A stretch of 64,000 nucleotides of DNA from the NCBI RefSeq assembly GCF_000406105.1, contig NZ_CM001974.1:4377536-4441535 (forward strand), written 5' to 3'. The stretch comes from Dickeya chrysanthemi NCPPB 402 (GTDB lineage Bacteria > Pseudomonadota > Gammaproteobacteria > Enterobacterales > Enterobacteriaceae). The notes below the pieces were generated by a model. That model saw only the letters and a list, made by a program, of their open reading frames with translations. It searched no databases and was not told the DNA's origin. How positions within the stretch are numbered: the stretch's first letter is position 1; each line of letters starts with the position of its first letter. Below, one piece after another: positions 21,057 to 30,661 of the stretch. The translations under genes and the position numbers were made by a program.

Positions 21057-21866
21057 CTAACGCTGGCAGCGCTTGCAGAAGAAGGTACTGCGCTGCCCCT
21101 GCCTGATGCTGTCGATCAGCGTGCCGCAGTGGTGACAAGGCTGGCCGCCGCGGCCATAGACCTGCAACTCCTGCGCGAAATAACCCGGTTTTCCATCAGA
21201 CTGCAGGAAATCCCGTAACGTGGTGCCGCCCTGCTCAATGGAACGCTGTAATACCTGTTTGATGGAATGCACCAACTGGTCCGCTTCCGCTTGCGACAGT
21301 GAACCGGCCAATCGTTCCGGCAGAATACCGGCATTAAACAATGACTCGCTGGCATAAATATTACCGACGCCCACCACCAGCTTGTTATCCATAATCCACA
21401 ACTTGACCGGCGTCTTACGGCCGCGAGATTGCTTAAACAGATAATCACCGGAAAAATCGTCGCTCAGCGGCTCCGGCCCCAGATGTGCCAGCACTGAACT
21501 GGTCGCCGGGTCATCACACCATAACCAGGCACCGAAACGACGCGGATCGGTATAGCGCAGCACTTTACCGCTATCCATGATCAAATCGACATGGTCATGT
21601 TTCTCCGGTTCACAGTATTCCGGCAATACCCGCAGACTACCGGACATCCCCAGATGGACGATTATCCAGCCGGTCGGCAGCTCAATCAGCAGGTATTTGG
21701 CGCGCCGTTGCACACTCAGCACCGGCATATCGCTGAGCGACAGAATTTCAGGGGAGACAGGCCAGCGAAGACGCGCATTGCGTACCTCAGCATACAAAAT
21801 GGTATGACCGACCAGCCAGGGTGAAATACCGCGGCGACTGGTTTCTACTTCCGGTAATTCGGGCAT
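21057..21866 (-). CDS. mutM: Formamidopyrimidine-DNA glycosylase MutM (Fpg)
   Basis: MutM excises 8-oxoguanine and other oxidised purines and nicks the DNA. 269 residues begin MPELPEVET, which supplies the catalytic N-terminal proline (after Met removal) and Glu. The C-terminal zinc finger is intact: [16 protein letters not shown] followed by FFCKRCQR. It is downstream of rpmB-rpmG but separated by a strong terminator, so partly independent expression is likely. Confidence 0.97.
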   Translation of the reverse strand: MPELPEVETSRRGISPWLVGHTILYAEVRNARLRWPVSPEILSLSDMPVLSVQRRAKYLLIELPTGWIIVHLGMSGSLRVLPEYCEPEKHDHVDLIMDSGKVLRYTDPRRFGAWLWCDDPATSSVLAHLGPEPLSDDFSGDYLFKQSRGRKTPVKLWIMDNKLVVGVGNIYASESLFNAGILPERLAGSLSQAEADQLVHSIKQVLQRSIEQGGTTLRDFLQSDGKPGYFAQELQVYGRGGQPCHHCGTLIDSIRQGQRSTFFCKRCQR

Positions 21867-21931
21867 ACATCCTCCTGAGCGCTATCTTGCTGAAGTCACG
21901 GGTAACCTGAGTTTTATTGAAGCGATAAAAA

Positions 21932-21955
21932 AACCCGGCCGAAGCCGGGTTTTTC
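21932..21955 (-). terminator. Intrinsic terminator after rpmG
   Basis: On the minus strand, an ACCCGGC / GCCGGGT stem with a short loop is followed by seven T residues, 15-30 bases after the rpmG stop. It has the form of a strong rho-independent terminator. Confidence 0.88.
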
Positions 21956-21968
21956 AGATCCACTAAAA

Positions 21969-22139
<171 letters not shown>

Positions 22140-22147
22140 TCAGTTCC

Positions 22148-22405
<258 letters not shown>

Positions 22406-22450
22406 TCAGCTCGAGCTTCGTAGAAGGTGTTGGCCGCCTCGTCAGGCTCT

Positions 22451-22517
22451 AGAGCCCATCTCAGCAACTTCACTGAAAAGACTCTGTCATCAGGATAAAC
22501 CTGCTGAGATAGGCTCT
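22451..22517. repeat. Long inverted repeat upstream of rpmB
   Basis: 16-base arms AGAGCCCATCTCAGCA (22451-22466) and TGCTGAGATAGGCTCT (22502-22517) pair with one mismatch around a 35-base loop. There is no adjacent T-run on the rpmB-directed strand. It could be a leader structure, a radC terminator or a small palindromic repeat element. Confidence 0.65.
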
Positions 22518-22622
22518 TAACGCCACACCCAAGATTCTCAAAGGTGGCGTAGTATACGCTCTGAAGCGTATGCGCTCAAGTCCCGAACAACTAAAGATCC
22601 CCCAGGATCGCGGAAATATCTC

Positions 22623-23288
22623 TTAAATCCACCCTCGCTCGGCAAAAGAAACGTACTCGCCACGTCCAATGACCAGGTGGTCGAGCACCCGAATATCCAG
22701 CAACTGACAGGCTTGCACGATTTTTCCGGTGATGGAACGGTCAGCCTTACTGGGCTCCGCCCGTCCGGATGGATGGTTATGCGCCAAAATCAGCGCAGCG
22801 GCGTTAGCTTTGAGCGCTTCTCGTACAATTTCGCGCGGATGCACCTCCACGCTACTGATCGTACCGGCAAACATCTCCTGATGACGAATCACCCGATGCT
22901 GGTTATCCAGAAACATCACCAGAAAAACTTCTCTCTCCTGATGCGCCAGCAACAATTGCAGATACTGCTGCGTCACCTCGGAATTCAACATGGCATCTTC
23001 CCGCGCCAGATGGGAAGAAAACAACCGCCGGGCAAGTTCCGCCACCGCCTGCAACTGGGTATATTTGGAGATACCAACCCCCCGAACGCCATTAAACGCC
23101 ACCCAGTCGGCCGTCATCAATTGGTATAACGAACCGAACTGCTGCAACAGATTTTGCGCCAGTTCCATCACATGAATGCCTTCCACTCCTGTGCGTAGAA
23201 AGATCGCCAACAGTTCGGCATCACTGAGCGCTTCTACGCCAAGGGACATCAGTTTTTCACGCGGTGCGCAACCGTTATTCCATTCCAT
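22623..23288 (-). CDS. radC: RadC family JAB/MPN domain protein
   Basis: I chose the ATG at 23288 ([13 protein letters not shown]), giving 221 residues, close to E. coli RadC (about 222-224). An upstream ATG at 23315 exists because of a short duplicated segment. An N-terminal helix-hairpin-helix-like region ([20 protein letters not shown]) is followed by the MPN/JAMM metal motif EVHPREI...[16 protein letters not shown]. Despite the name, a DNA-repair role is doubtful in the literature and the function is unsettled. Divergent from coaBC. Confidence 0.93.
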   Translation of the reverse strand: MEWNNGCAPREKLMSLGVEALSDAELLAIFLRTGVEGIHVMELAQNLLQQFGSLYQLMTADWVAFNGVRGVGISKYTQLQAVAELARRLFSSHLAREDAMLNSEVTQQYLQLLLAHQEREVFLVMFLDNQHRVIRHQEMFAGTISSVEVHPREIVREALKANAAALILAHNHPSGRAEPSKADRSITGKIVQACQLLDIRVLDHLVIGRGEYVSFAERGWI

Positions 23289-23313
23289 ATGATAGCCGTT
23301 CCATATGATAGCC
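23283..23313. repeat. 15-bp direct repeat at radC start
   Basis: TTCCATATGATAGCC occurs twice, one base apart, exactly over the radC start region. The duplication creates a second in-frame ATG upstream of the expected one. Confidence 0.75.
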
Positions 23314-23616
23314 ATTCCCTGTAAATAGCCGCTCGCAGTGCTCTACACAGCCGGAGTAAGCGCTATCATCACATAGCAGAGACGTGGCATCGACAGGCGC
23401 ATTCACAACGTGCGAAACCGCTCGCAATGATCGCTGCAACAGGAAAGAAAACCCGCTGCTGGCCTTCCAACACTGCCGGTAACACCGCCTGCACGCTACA
23501 CTCACCATCATCAGTGCGGCGCCAACCGGATGGTGATGAAAAACGTACCATCAGGGCCGACTTCCCCTACTTATGATAAAATGCCGACTCTTTTGGGCTG
23601 ACAAACGGACATAACG
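23314..23616. promoter_or_regulatory. Divergent radC/coaBC intergenic region
   Basis: About 300 bases with no gene. A TATGATAAAAT sequence at about 23573-23583 is a good -10 candidate for coaBC. No clear operator was seen. Confidence 0.45.
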
Positions 23617-24873
23617 ATGACAGATTCTTCCAGTCTGCACGGGCTTTCCGGCACATCGCTTGCGGGAAAACATATCGTACTGGGCATCAGCGGCGGCATC
23701 GCCGCCTACAAAGGCCCGGAACTGGTGCGACGCCTGCGCGACAGGGGCGCTGAAGTACGCGTGGTCATGACGCCGGCGGCCAGCGCATTTATCACGCCGT
23801 TGACGCTGCAGGCGGTATCCGGCCATCCGGTATCGAACGATCTGCTCGATCCCGCCGCCGAGGCGGCGATGGGCCATATCGAGCTGGGAAAATGGGCGGA
23901 CCTGGTGATCCTGGCACCGGCATCGGCGGATTTAATCGCCCGTCTGGCGGCCGGCATGGCCAACGACTTGCTGACTACCGTCTGTCTGGCGACGCCTTCC
24001 CCTATCGCCATCGCCCCGGCCATGAATCAACAGATGTACCGTGCGGCGGCAACACAGCACAATTTGGGCGTGCTGGCGGCTCGCGGCGCGTTGATCTGGG
24101 GCCCGGACAGCGGCAGCCAGGCTTGCGGCGATATCGGCCCCGGCCGGATGATTGATCCGTTGGCGATTGTCGCGCACGCCGACGCGCACTTTTCTCATGT
24201 CAATGATCTGCAACACCTGAATATTATGATAACGGCAGGGCCGACGCGCGAAGCACTGGACCCGGTGCGGTTTATCAGCAATCACAGTTCGGGGAAAATG
24301 GGGTTTGCCATTGCCGCCGCCGCCGCCGCGCGCGGTGCCCGTGTGACGTTGATAGCCGGCCCGGTGCATTTGCCGACGCCGGATCATGTCAACCGTATCG
24401 ACGTCATCAGCGCGCTGGATATGCATCAGGCGGTCATGTCGTGTGCTGCACGGCAGCATATCGTGATCGGCTGCGCCGCCGTGGCGGACTACCGGGCGCA
24501 CGTTATCGCCGACGAAAAGATCAAAAAGCAGGGTGATGAAATCAGTGTCGCTCTGGTCAAAAATCCGGATATCATCGCCGATGTGGCGGCAATGATCGAA
24601 AACCGGCCTTATGTCGTCGGGTTTGCCGCCGAAACCAGTAATGTGGAAGAATACGCGCGCCAAAAGCTGGCCCGCAAACAGCTGGACCTGATTTGCGCGA
24701 ACGATGTATCCCTTTCCGATCAGGGATTTAACTCGGAAAATAATGCATTACACCTTTTCTGGCCGGGTGGAGACAAGCGTCTGCCGCACGGCAGTAAACA
24801 CCTGTTGGGCCAACAGTTAATTGACGAGATTGTCAGCCGTTATGATGAAAAAAATCGACGTAAAAATTCTTGA
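23617..24873 (+). CDS. coaBC: Bifunctional phosphopantothenoylcysteine decarboxylase/synthetase CoaBC (Dfp)
   Basis: CoaBC joins cysteine to 4'-phosphopantothenate and decarboxylates the product in CoA synthesis. 418 residues: the N-terminal flavoprotein CoaC domain (about 12-200) has [10 protein letters not shown], the catalytic-His segment [11 protein letters not shown], the PAMNQQMY motif and the active Cys in [10 protein letters not shown]. The C-terminal CoaB domain (about 205-410) has [18 protein letters not shown] and [17 protein letters not shown]. The N-terminus is about 12 residues longer than E. coli's. It overlaps the dut start, forming coaBC-dut. Confidence 0.96.
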   Translation: MTDSSSLHGLSGTSLAGKHIVLGISGGIAAYKGPELVRRLRDRGAEVRVVMTPAASAFITPLTLQAVSGHPVSNDLLDPAAEAAMGHIELGKWADLVILAPASADLIARLAAGMANDLLTTVCLATPSPIAIAPAMNQQMYRAAATQHNLGVLAARGALIWGPDSGSQACGDIGPGRMIDPLAIVAHADAHFSHVNDLQHLNIMITAGPTREALDPVRFISNHSSGKMGFAIAAAAAARGARVTLIAGPVHLPTPDHVNRIDVISALDMHQAVMSCAARQHIVIGCAAVADYRAHVIADEKIKKQGDEISVALVKNPDIIADVAAMIENRPYVVGFAAETSNVEEYARQKLARKQLDLICANDVSLSDQGFNSENNALHLFWPGGDKRLPHGSKHLLGQQLIDEIVSRYDEKNRRKNS

Positions 24874-25300
24874 TGCACGTATCGGGCAGCAGTTCCCTCT
24901 GCCGACCTATGCGACGCCGGGCTCCGCCGGGCTGGATTTACGCGCCTGTCTGGACAACGCCATCGTGCTGGCCGCGGGAGAAACCACACTGGTGCCGACC
25001 GGTCTGGCTATCCACATTGCCGACCCGTCGCTGGCGGCGGTGATCCTGCCCCGCTCGGGTCTCGGTCACAAACACGGCGTGGTGCTGGGTAATCTGGTGG
25101 GATTGATCGATTCCGACTACCAGGGGCAGTTGATGGTGTCCGTCTGGAACCGCGGCAACCAGCCGTTCACCATTGAACCCGGTGAGCGCATCGCCCAGAT
25201 GGTGTTCGTGCCGGTGGTGCAGGCCGAATTCAATCTGGTTAACGATTTCGTCGACAGCGAGCGAGGAGAAGGTGGTTTCGGCCATTCCGGCCGCCACTGA
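24845..25300 (+). CDS. dut: dUTP diphosphatase Dut
   Basis: Dut hydrolyses dUTP to dUMP and PPi, keeping uracil out of DNA and feeding dTMP synthesis. The chosen start ([10 protein letters not shown]) gives 151 residues, the E. coli length; a Met one codon upstream is equally possible. The five dUTPase motifs are visible, including [39 protein letters not shown] and the C-terminal flexible [12 protein letters not shown]. It starts inside the 3' end of coaBC. Confidence 0.97.
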   Translation: MKKIDVKILDARIGQQFPLPTYATPGSAGLDLRACLDNAIVLAAGETTLVPTGLAIHIADPSLAAVILPRSGLGHKHGVVLGNLVGLIDSDYQGQLMVSVWNRGNQPFTIEPGERIAQMVFVPVVQAEFNLVNDFVDSERGEGGFGHSGRH

Positions 25301-25406
25301 TACACGTTATCCCAGCACCCAGGAAAACTATAAAGCCACAGCGTGAATGCGACTGTGGCGCTATCGGGTGTTTGTCCGTCCACATTTATCAAGGGTCTTT
25401 TCCGAC

Positions 25407-26003
25407 ATGGCAGAGAAAGAAAATACGAAAAGGAACCGCCGCGAGGAAATTCTGCAGGCACTGGCGCAAATGCTGGAATCCAGCGACGGCAGTCAACGTA
25501 TCACCACCGCCAAACTGGCCGCCACCGTCGGCGTTTCAGAAGCCGCGCTTTACCGGCATTTTCCCAGCAAAACGCGGATGTTTGACAGCCTGATCGAATT
25601 TATTGAAGACAGCCTGACCACCCGCATCAACCTGATCCTGCAGGATGAAAAAGACACCTTTAATCGGCTGCGGCTGATTTTATTGCTGATTCTCGGCTTT
25701 GCCGAGAAAAACCCCGGTTTGACGCGCATTCTCACCGGTCATGCGCTGATGTTCGAACAAGACCGGCTGCAAGGGCGCATCAACCAGTTGTTTGACCGCA
25801 TTGAATCTCAGTTGCGCCAGGTACTGCGAGAACACAAGCTGCGCAGCGGCGAAGCGTTTCGCCATGATGAAACGCTGCTGGCCAGCCAGTTACTAGCGTT
25901 CTGCGAAGGGATGCTCTCGCGCTTTACCCGCTCCGAGTTCCGCTCCCTGCCGACGCAGGATTTCGAAACCCGCTGGCCATTACTGGCCGCCCAGCTTCAG
26001 TAA
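25407..26003 (+). CDS. slmA: Nucleoid occlusion factor SlmA
   Basis: SlmA is a TetR-family DNA-binding protein that blocks FtsZ assembly over the chromosome. The start at 25407 ([17 protein letters not shown]) gives 198 residues as in E. coli. The helix-turn-helix ([21 protein letters not shown]) sits at about residues 30-50 and the rest is the helical dimerisation/FtsZ-binding domain. Located between dut and pyrE, its conserved position. Confidence 0.97.
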   Translation: MAEKENTKRNRREEILQALAQMLESSDGSQRITTAKLAATVGVSEAALYRHFPSKTRMFDSLIEFIEDSLTTRINLILQDEKDTFNRLRLILLLILGFAEKNPGLTRILTGHALMFEQDRLQGRINQLFDRIESQLRQVLREHKLRSGEAFRHDETLLASQLLAFCEGMLSRFTRSEFRSLPTQDFETRWPLLAAQLQ

Positions 26004-26010
26004 ACGCACT

Positions 26011-26029
26011 GCGTGGCGCATCGCCACGC
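26011..26029. terminator. Hairpin between convergent slmA and pyrE
   Basis: A GCGTGGCG / CGCCACGC stem just after the slmA stop, with a modest T-rich tail (CGCTTATTTC). Probably a terminator for slmA. Confidence 0.5.
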
Positions 26030-26049
26030 CGCTTATTTCAGGCCCGGTT

Positions 26050-26691
26050 TTATACGCCGTACTGCGCACGATAGGCGTTTACTGCGTCCAGATGTGCGGC
26101 CATTTCCGGTTTTTCCGCCAGCCAGCTAATCAGATCCCCCAACGTAATGATCGACGTGACGTTGCACTGGTAATCGCGTTCGACTTCCTGAATCGCGGAT
26201 AACTCGCCGCGTCCGCGCTCCTGACGGTCCAACGCAATCAACACACCAGCCAGCGTTGCCCCTTGTGCGGCGATGATGTCCATGGATTCGCGGATAGCGG
26301 TGCCCGCGGTAATCACATCATCCACCAGCATAATGCGGCCTTTCAGCGGGCTACCGACCAGATTGCCGCCTTCGCCATGATCCTTGGCTTCTTTACGGTT
26401 GAAACAGTAAGGCACATCACGGTCATGGTGTTCCGCCAGCGCCACCGCCGTCGTGGTCGCAATCGGAATGCCTTTGTAGGCAGGCCCGAACAGGACGTCG
26501 AACGCCACGTTGGCATCCACCAACGCCTCGGCATAGAAACGCCCCAACAACGCCAGATCGCGCCCGGTATTAAACAGCCCGGCATTAAAGAAATAGGGGC
26601 TGATGCGCCCGGATTTCAGGGTAAATTCGCCGAACTTCAGAACCTGCTTGCTGAGTGCGAATTCGATAAACTGACGCTGATAGGCTTTCAT
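26050..26691 (-). CDS. pyrE: Orotate phosphoribosyltransferase PyrE
   Basis: PyrE makes OMP from orotate and PRPP in pyrimidine synthesis. The ATG at 26691 ([20 protein letters not shown]) gives 213 residues, the standard length. The PRPP-binding motif reads [28 protein letters not shown] and [12 protein letters not shown] are characteristic. It lies downstream of rph with an attenuator between them, so rph-pyrE is one regulated unit. Confidence 0.97.
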   Translation of the reverse strand: MKAYQRQFIEFALSKQVLKFGEFTLKSGRISPYFFNAGLFNTGRDLALLGRFYAEALVDANVAFDVLFGPAYKGIPIATTTAVALAEHHDRDVPYCFNRKEAKDHGEGGNLVGSPLKGRIMLVDDVITAGTAIRESMDIIAAQGATLAGVLIALDRQERGRGELSAIQEVERDYQCNVTSIITLGDLISWLAEKPEMAAHLDAVNAYRAQYGV

Positions 26692-26751
26692 GACTCCCTC
26701 TCCTGTCACGGTGGTGGAATGGTGGTGGAATATTGCATAAAAAACGATGGC

Positions 26752-26782
26752 ATAAAAAAGCGACCACCGGGGTCGCTTTAAA
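26752..26782 (-). promoter_or_regulatory. pyrE attenuator
   Basis: On the minus strand, AAAGCGACC / GGTCGCTTT arms with a short loop are followed by a run of T residues, placed between the rph stop and pyrE start. This is the known enterobacterial pyrE attenuator, where UTP level sets the coupling between translation of rph and transcription into the terminator. Confidence 0.88.
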
Positions 26783-26786
26783 AAAT

Positions 26787-27503
26787 TTAATCGGCCAGTG
26801 CGGCCTTCTGCGCTCGAACAATGTCTTCAATGCCCTGACGCGCCAGCGCCAGCAACGACAGCAGCTCGTCGTGGCTGAACGGCTCGCCCTCGGCGGTGCC
26901 CTGCACCTCAATCATACGGCCGTCTTCGGTCATCACCACGTTCATGTCGGTTTCCGCCGCGGAGTCTTCCACGTATTCCAGGTCGCACACCGCTTCGCCC
27001 TTGACGATCCCGACCGATACCGCCGCCACCATGCCTTTCAGCGGGCTGGCTTTCAGCTTGCCACCGGCCACCATGCCGTTGAGCGCATCGGCCAGCGCCA
27101 CGCAGGCGCCGGTGATGGAGGCGGTACGGGTACCGCCATCGGCCTGCAACACATCGCAATCCAGCGTAATGGTGTATTCACCCAGTTTGTTCAAATCTAC
27201 GGCGGCGCGCAGCGAACGGGCGATCAGCCGCTGGATTTCCAGCGTACGGCCGCCTTGTTTACCTTTCGCGGCTTCACGGGCGTTACGGCTGTGGGTAGAA
27301 CGCGGCAGCATACCGTATTCCGCCGTGATCCAACCTTGTCCCTGACCTTTCAGGAAACGTGGAACCCCTTCTTCCACCGTGGCGTTGCACAGCACTTTGG
27401 TATCGCCAAACTCCACCAGTACCGACCCTTCGGCGTGTTTGGTGTAGTGGCGGGTGAATGTAAGAGGGCGAATTTGCTGGGCACTTCGGCCTGTTGGGCG
27501 CAT
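26787..27503 (-). CDS. rph: Ribonuclease PH
   Basis: RNase PH trims tRNA 3' ends by phosphorolysis. 238 residues, intact to the C-terminus (…RAQKAALAD), unlike the frameshifted rph of E. coli K-12. It begins [20 protein letters not shown] and has [21 protein letters not shown] and [19 protein letters not shown]. First gene of rph-pyrE; its full translation is part of the pyrE attenuation mechanism. In E. coli yicC is its divergent neighbour; here 22 kb separates them. Confidence 0.97.
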   Translation of the reverse strand: MRPTGRSAQQIRPLTFTRHYTKHAEGSVLVEFGDTKVLCNATVEEGVPRFLKGQGQGWITAEYGMLPRSTHSRNAREAAKGKQGGRTLEIQRLIARSLRAAVDLNKLGEYTITLDCDVLQADGGTRTASITGACVALADALNGMVAGGKLKASPLKGMVAAVSVGIVKGEAVCDLEYVEDSAAETDMNVVMTEDGRMIEVQGTAEGEPFSHDELLSLLALARQGIEDIVRAQKAALAD

Positions 27504-27687
27504 GGCTCGTCTCCGGGCAGGTTCATTAAACTGGCGCGCATTATACGGTCTTCCCCCTGCCCTGCCTACCGCCAGTCACGATTAAAATTTCATCAATTTT
27601 TTCGTCGCCACCCGCTTCGCCGGCTGGAGAGCCGCCGCCCGGCCATGTAGAATACGGGCATTGTCTATCCGCTGGCCGTTGATGCCC

Positions 27688-28074
27688 ATGAGTGACCCCG
27701 CTTCTTCACCGACGTCGCCCGACAAGAGAATCCCCTGGCAGCAGCAAGGCTCGACGCCGGATTACCGTTTTTCGCTGGCCAACGAGCGCACTTTCCTGGC
27801 CTGGATCCGCACCGCGCTGGCTTTTTTGGCGGGAGCCATCGCCATTGACCAGTTTGCGCCCACGCTGGCGCCCCCTGTCATTCGGTCCGGTATTGCTGCG
27901 TTTCTGGCGCTGGCGGCGGCGCTGTTGGCCTGGATGGCTTACCGGCGCTGGGCAGACAACGAACGGGCGATGCGCACCGGCCAGGCGCTGCCTTATACCC
28001 GTCTGTTGATTGTCATCGCCAGCAGCGTGAGCGCTATTTCCGTTGCGCTGGCGCTGATTATCCTGTTGCTGTAG
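27688..28074 (+). CDS. yidH: DUF202 membrane protein, YidH-like
   Basis: 128 residues from the ATG at 27688; an ATG two codons earlier is possible. It has the DUF202 signature (RFSLANERTFLAWIRTALAFLAG) and three hydrophobic helices (about 40-60, 70-90 and 105-126). Similar to E. coli YidH, an inner-membrane protein of unknown function. It precedes a YidG-like gene by six bases, reproducing the yidG/yidH pairing, though here the YidH-like gene comes first. Confidence 0.85.
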   Translation: MSDPASSPTSPDKRIPWQQQGSTPDYRFSLANERTFLAWIRTALAFLAGAIAIDQFAPTLAPPVIRSGIAAFLALAAALLAWMAYRRWADNERAMRTGQALPYTRLLIVIASSVSAISVALALIILLL

Positions 28075-28080
28075 GCCGCC

Positions 28081-28413
28081 ATGACCGCCCCTGCCGCTCC
28101 CCCGCCGCGCGATCCGGGCCTGCAACCGGAACGCACCCGGCTCGCCTGGTCGCGTACCGCCTTCGTGTTATTGATCAACAGCGTATTGCTGCTGAAAGCC
28201 GGCTTGATGAAAAGCCAGCCGCTGATGCTGGCAACCGGGCTGTTGCTGCTGATGATGACCCTGATCACCTACCTCTGGTCGCGCCTGCGGTGGCGAGCGC
28301 TGCGGCACAGCGGCTATCCCTGTACCCCGCAATCGATGTGGATGATGCGGCTGCTGATGTTAACGGTGATGGTGACCGCATTAAGCTTGCTGGTGGGTTT
28401 CATCAACGGTTAA
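28081..28413 (+). CDS. yidG: DUF202 membrane protein, YidG-like
   Basis: 110 residues with the second DUF202 variant (DPGLQPERTRLAWSRTAFVLL) and about three membrane helices. Its partner is the preceding YidH-like gene, six bases upstream, suggesting a two-subunit membrane complex. No function is established. About 250 AT-rich bases follow before dgcN. Confidence 0.82.
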   Translation: MTAPAAPPPRDPGLQPERTRLAWSRTAFVLLINSVLLLKAGLMKSQPLMLATGLLLLMMTLITYLWSRLRWRALRHSGYPCTPQSMWMMRLLMLTVMVTALSLLVGFING

Positions 28414-28663
28414 ACGCGATCGCTGCGCGTGTTTGTCGTCAATGCAGAAGATTTTGATCTGCCTGCCCCGGCATAACCCACAGGCATACCCGCAGGCATT
28501 TAAAAAACAAAATACTTAAATAACAATTAGTTATTGATTAACAATCCTATAACACAAGGTTATACCCTACCGATAAACAAGCATTCGTCAGAGAAAAAGC
28601 ATCGTGGAATAGTCTTAAACATCTTCTTTTATGCCATCACTACGCAACCACGGATAAGACATC

Positions 28664-29671
28664 ATGCTGATTCCACAACCTTACCTGCTTTTTCTTGGCG
28701 ACGTGACCGACCCACTGGCGGTGAAAACGGCACGCGGCATTCACACCTGGCGCCCCGAACAATGCGTAGGTCAGCTACGCCTGGCGGGCAGCACGGTGTC
28801 GCTGGGGCTCGATGATCTGGATATCCCGGCCGCCGTGGCGCGCGGCGCCAAAACGCTGGTGCTGGGCACCGCCAACGCCGGCGGTTTCCTGCCGCCACAC
28901 TGGCTGGACACCGTGCGTACCGCCATCGAGGCCGGTATGAATGTTGCCAATGGTCTGCACCAACGGCTGATTGACGTTCCCGGTTTGCAGGAACTGGCGG
29001 AACGGCATCAGGTACAGTTGTTCGATATCCGCCACATGCGCCCGGCACTGAGCGTCGGCAGCGGCAAGAAACGTAGCGGCAAACGCGTACTGACCGTCGG
29101 CACCGACTGTTCGGTCGGCAAAATGTACACTTCGCTGGCGCTGGAAGCCGCCATGCGCGCACAAGGTATGAAAGCTGATTTTCGCGCCACCGGCCAAACC
29201 GGGGTGCTGGTTGCCGGCGACGGTATCGCCATTGACGCGGTAATCGCCGATTTTATCGCCGGTGCCGCCGAAGCGCTGTCACCCGCCAATGACGACGATC
29301 ATTGGGATATCGTCGAAGGTCAGGGGTCGCTGTTTCACCCGTCTTATGCCGGGGTCACCACCGGTCTTATCCACGGCGCTCAGCCGCACTGGCTGGTGAT
29401 GTGCCATGAAATGGGTCGCCCGCACATGCGCCACCTGCCCCATCAACCGATGGTGGAGTTAGACGACTGCGTGGATGCCTGCCTGCGCGCCGCCCGTGTG
29501 ACCAACCCGGATGTGCAACTGGCGGGGTTCGCCATCAACACCTCCAACTATGGCGAACAGGAAGCGCGTGATTACTGCCGTGGCCTGCGCGAACGCTTCG
29601 GCGTGCCCGCCACCGACCCGATCCGCTTCGGTATCGATGACATTGCGACGCTGCTGAAAACCCGGGGATAA
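28664..29671 (+). CDS. dgcN: D-glutamate N-acetyltransferase, DgcN type (DUF1611)
   Basis: 335 residues of the DUF1611 family. The N-terminal part is Rossmann-like, and the C-terminal domain carries a P-loop-like segment (VGTDCSVGKMYTSLAL) near residue 145 and EGQGSLFHPSYAGVT. Members called DgcN acetylate D-glutamate with acetyl-CoA as the first step of a D-Glu degradation route described in marine bacteria. The next gene is the matching racemase, four bases away, which supports this assignment over the older 'uncharacterised DUF1611' label. It heads the first peptide block. Activity is inferred from family and pairing. Confidence 0.8.
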   Translation: MLIPQPYLLFLGDVTDPLAVKTARGIHTWRPEQCVGQLRLAGSTVSLGLDDLDIPAAVARGAKTLVLGTANAGGFLPPHWLDTVRTAIEAGMNVANGLHQRLIDVPGLQELAERHQVQLFDIRHMRPALSVGSGKKRSGKRVLTVGTDCSVGKMYTSLALEAAMRAQGMKADFRATGQTGVLVAGDGIAIDAVIADFIAGAAEALSPANDDDHWDIVEGQGSLFHPSYAGVTTGLIHGAQPHWLVMCHEMGRPHMRHLPHQPMVELDDCVDACLRAARVTNPDVQLAGFAINTSNYGEQEARDYCRGLRERFGVPATDPIRFGIDDIATLLKTRG

Positions 29672-29675
29672 CCCT

Positions 29676-30641
29676 ATGCGACAGATGCAAATTGAAACCG
29701 TGGAACTGCCGCTGGCCCGTCCGTTCGCCATTTCCCGCGGCACGCGTACCTCGGTCACCGTGGTACGGGTGACGCTGGAAGAGCGCGGCTTTATCGGCCG
29801 GGGGGAATGCACCCCGACTGCGCACTATCAGGAAACCGCCGACAGCGTGGCCCGTCAGTTGGAAACCGTGCGTCGGGTGGTGGAAAACGGCGTCGGTCTG
29901 GACGCGTTGCAGCGGTTGCTGCCGCCCGGTTCGGCCCGCAACGCGCTGGACTGCGCCCTGTGGCGGCTGAACGCCGCGCTCGCCAGACAAACGCTGTGGC
30001 AGCACCTCGCCATTGCGCCGCCGCAGTCGATCGTCACCGCTGAAACCCTGAGCCTCGACAGCGTGGACAACATGGCGAACGCCGCCAAAGACGCGGTTTC
30101 CCGCGGTGCGCTGCTGCTGAAAATCAAGCTCGACCGAAACCAGATTCTGGAAAAAGTGGCGGCGATTCGTCAGTCCGCGCCCAACGTCACGCTGATTGTC
30201 GATGCCAACGAAGCCTGGAGCGGGCTGGAGCTGGAACCGCTACTGCGCCAGTTGGCCGCGCATCGCATCGCGATGGTGGAACAGCCGCTGCCCGCCGGGC
30301 AGGACGGCGAACTGGCGACGTTTGAGCACGCCATTCCGGTGTGCGCCGACGAAAGCTGTCATCACCGTGGCGACATCGCCGCTCTGCGCGACCGTTACGA
30401 GATGATCAACATCAAGCTGGATAAGTGCGGCGGGCTGACCGAAGCGCTGGCGATGGTGGCACAAGCACGCCAGTACGGCCTGCGCATCATGGTGGGCTGT
30501 ATGCTGGGTTCCTCGCTGGCGATGGAAGCGGCCATGCCGGCGGCGCTGGCGGCCGAACATGTCGATCTGGACGGCCCTATCTGGCTGGCCGCCGATAGCT
30601 CGCCGTACCTGACGTATAACCTTGGCCGCATCTGGCTGTGA
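29676..30641 (+). CDS. dgcA: N-acetyl-D-glutamate racemase / dipeptide epimerase, DgcA type
   Basis: 321-residue enolase-superfamily enzyme with the muconate-lactonising fold. The catalytic set is visible: a KxK (LLKIKLDRN), metal ligands in VDANEAW, EQPL and CADES, and a second lysine in NIKLDKCGG. The same subfamily contains L-Ala-D/L-Glu epimerases (YcjG), which act on murein peptides. Pairing with DgcN favours racemisation of N-acetyl-D-Glu; Ala-Glu epimerase is the main alternative, and both fit D-Glu use. Four bases after dgcN, 20 before the ABC gene. Confidence 0.8.
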   Translation: MRQMQIETVELPLARPFAISRGTRTSVTVVRVTLEERGFIGRGECTPTAHYQETADSVARQLETVRRVVENGVGLDALQRLLPPGSARNALDCALWRLNAALARQTLWQHLAIAPPQSIVTAETLSLDSVDNMANAAKDAVSRGALLLKIKLDRNQILEKVAAIRQSAPNVTLIVDANEAWSGLELEPLLRQLAAHRIAMVEQPLPAGQDGELATFEHAIPVCADESCHHRGDIAALRDRYEMINIKLDKCGGLTEALAMVAQARQYGLRIMVGCMLGSSLAMEAAMPAALAAEHVDLDGPIWLAADSSPYLTYNLGRIWL

Positions 30642-30661
30642 CAGAACCTACCGGAGTGACG

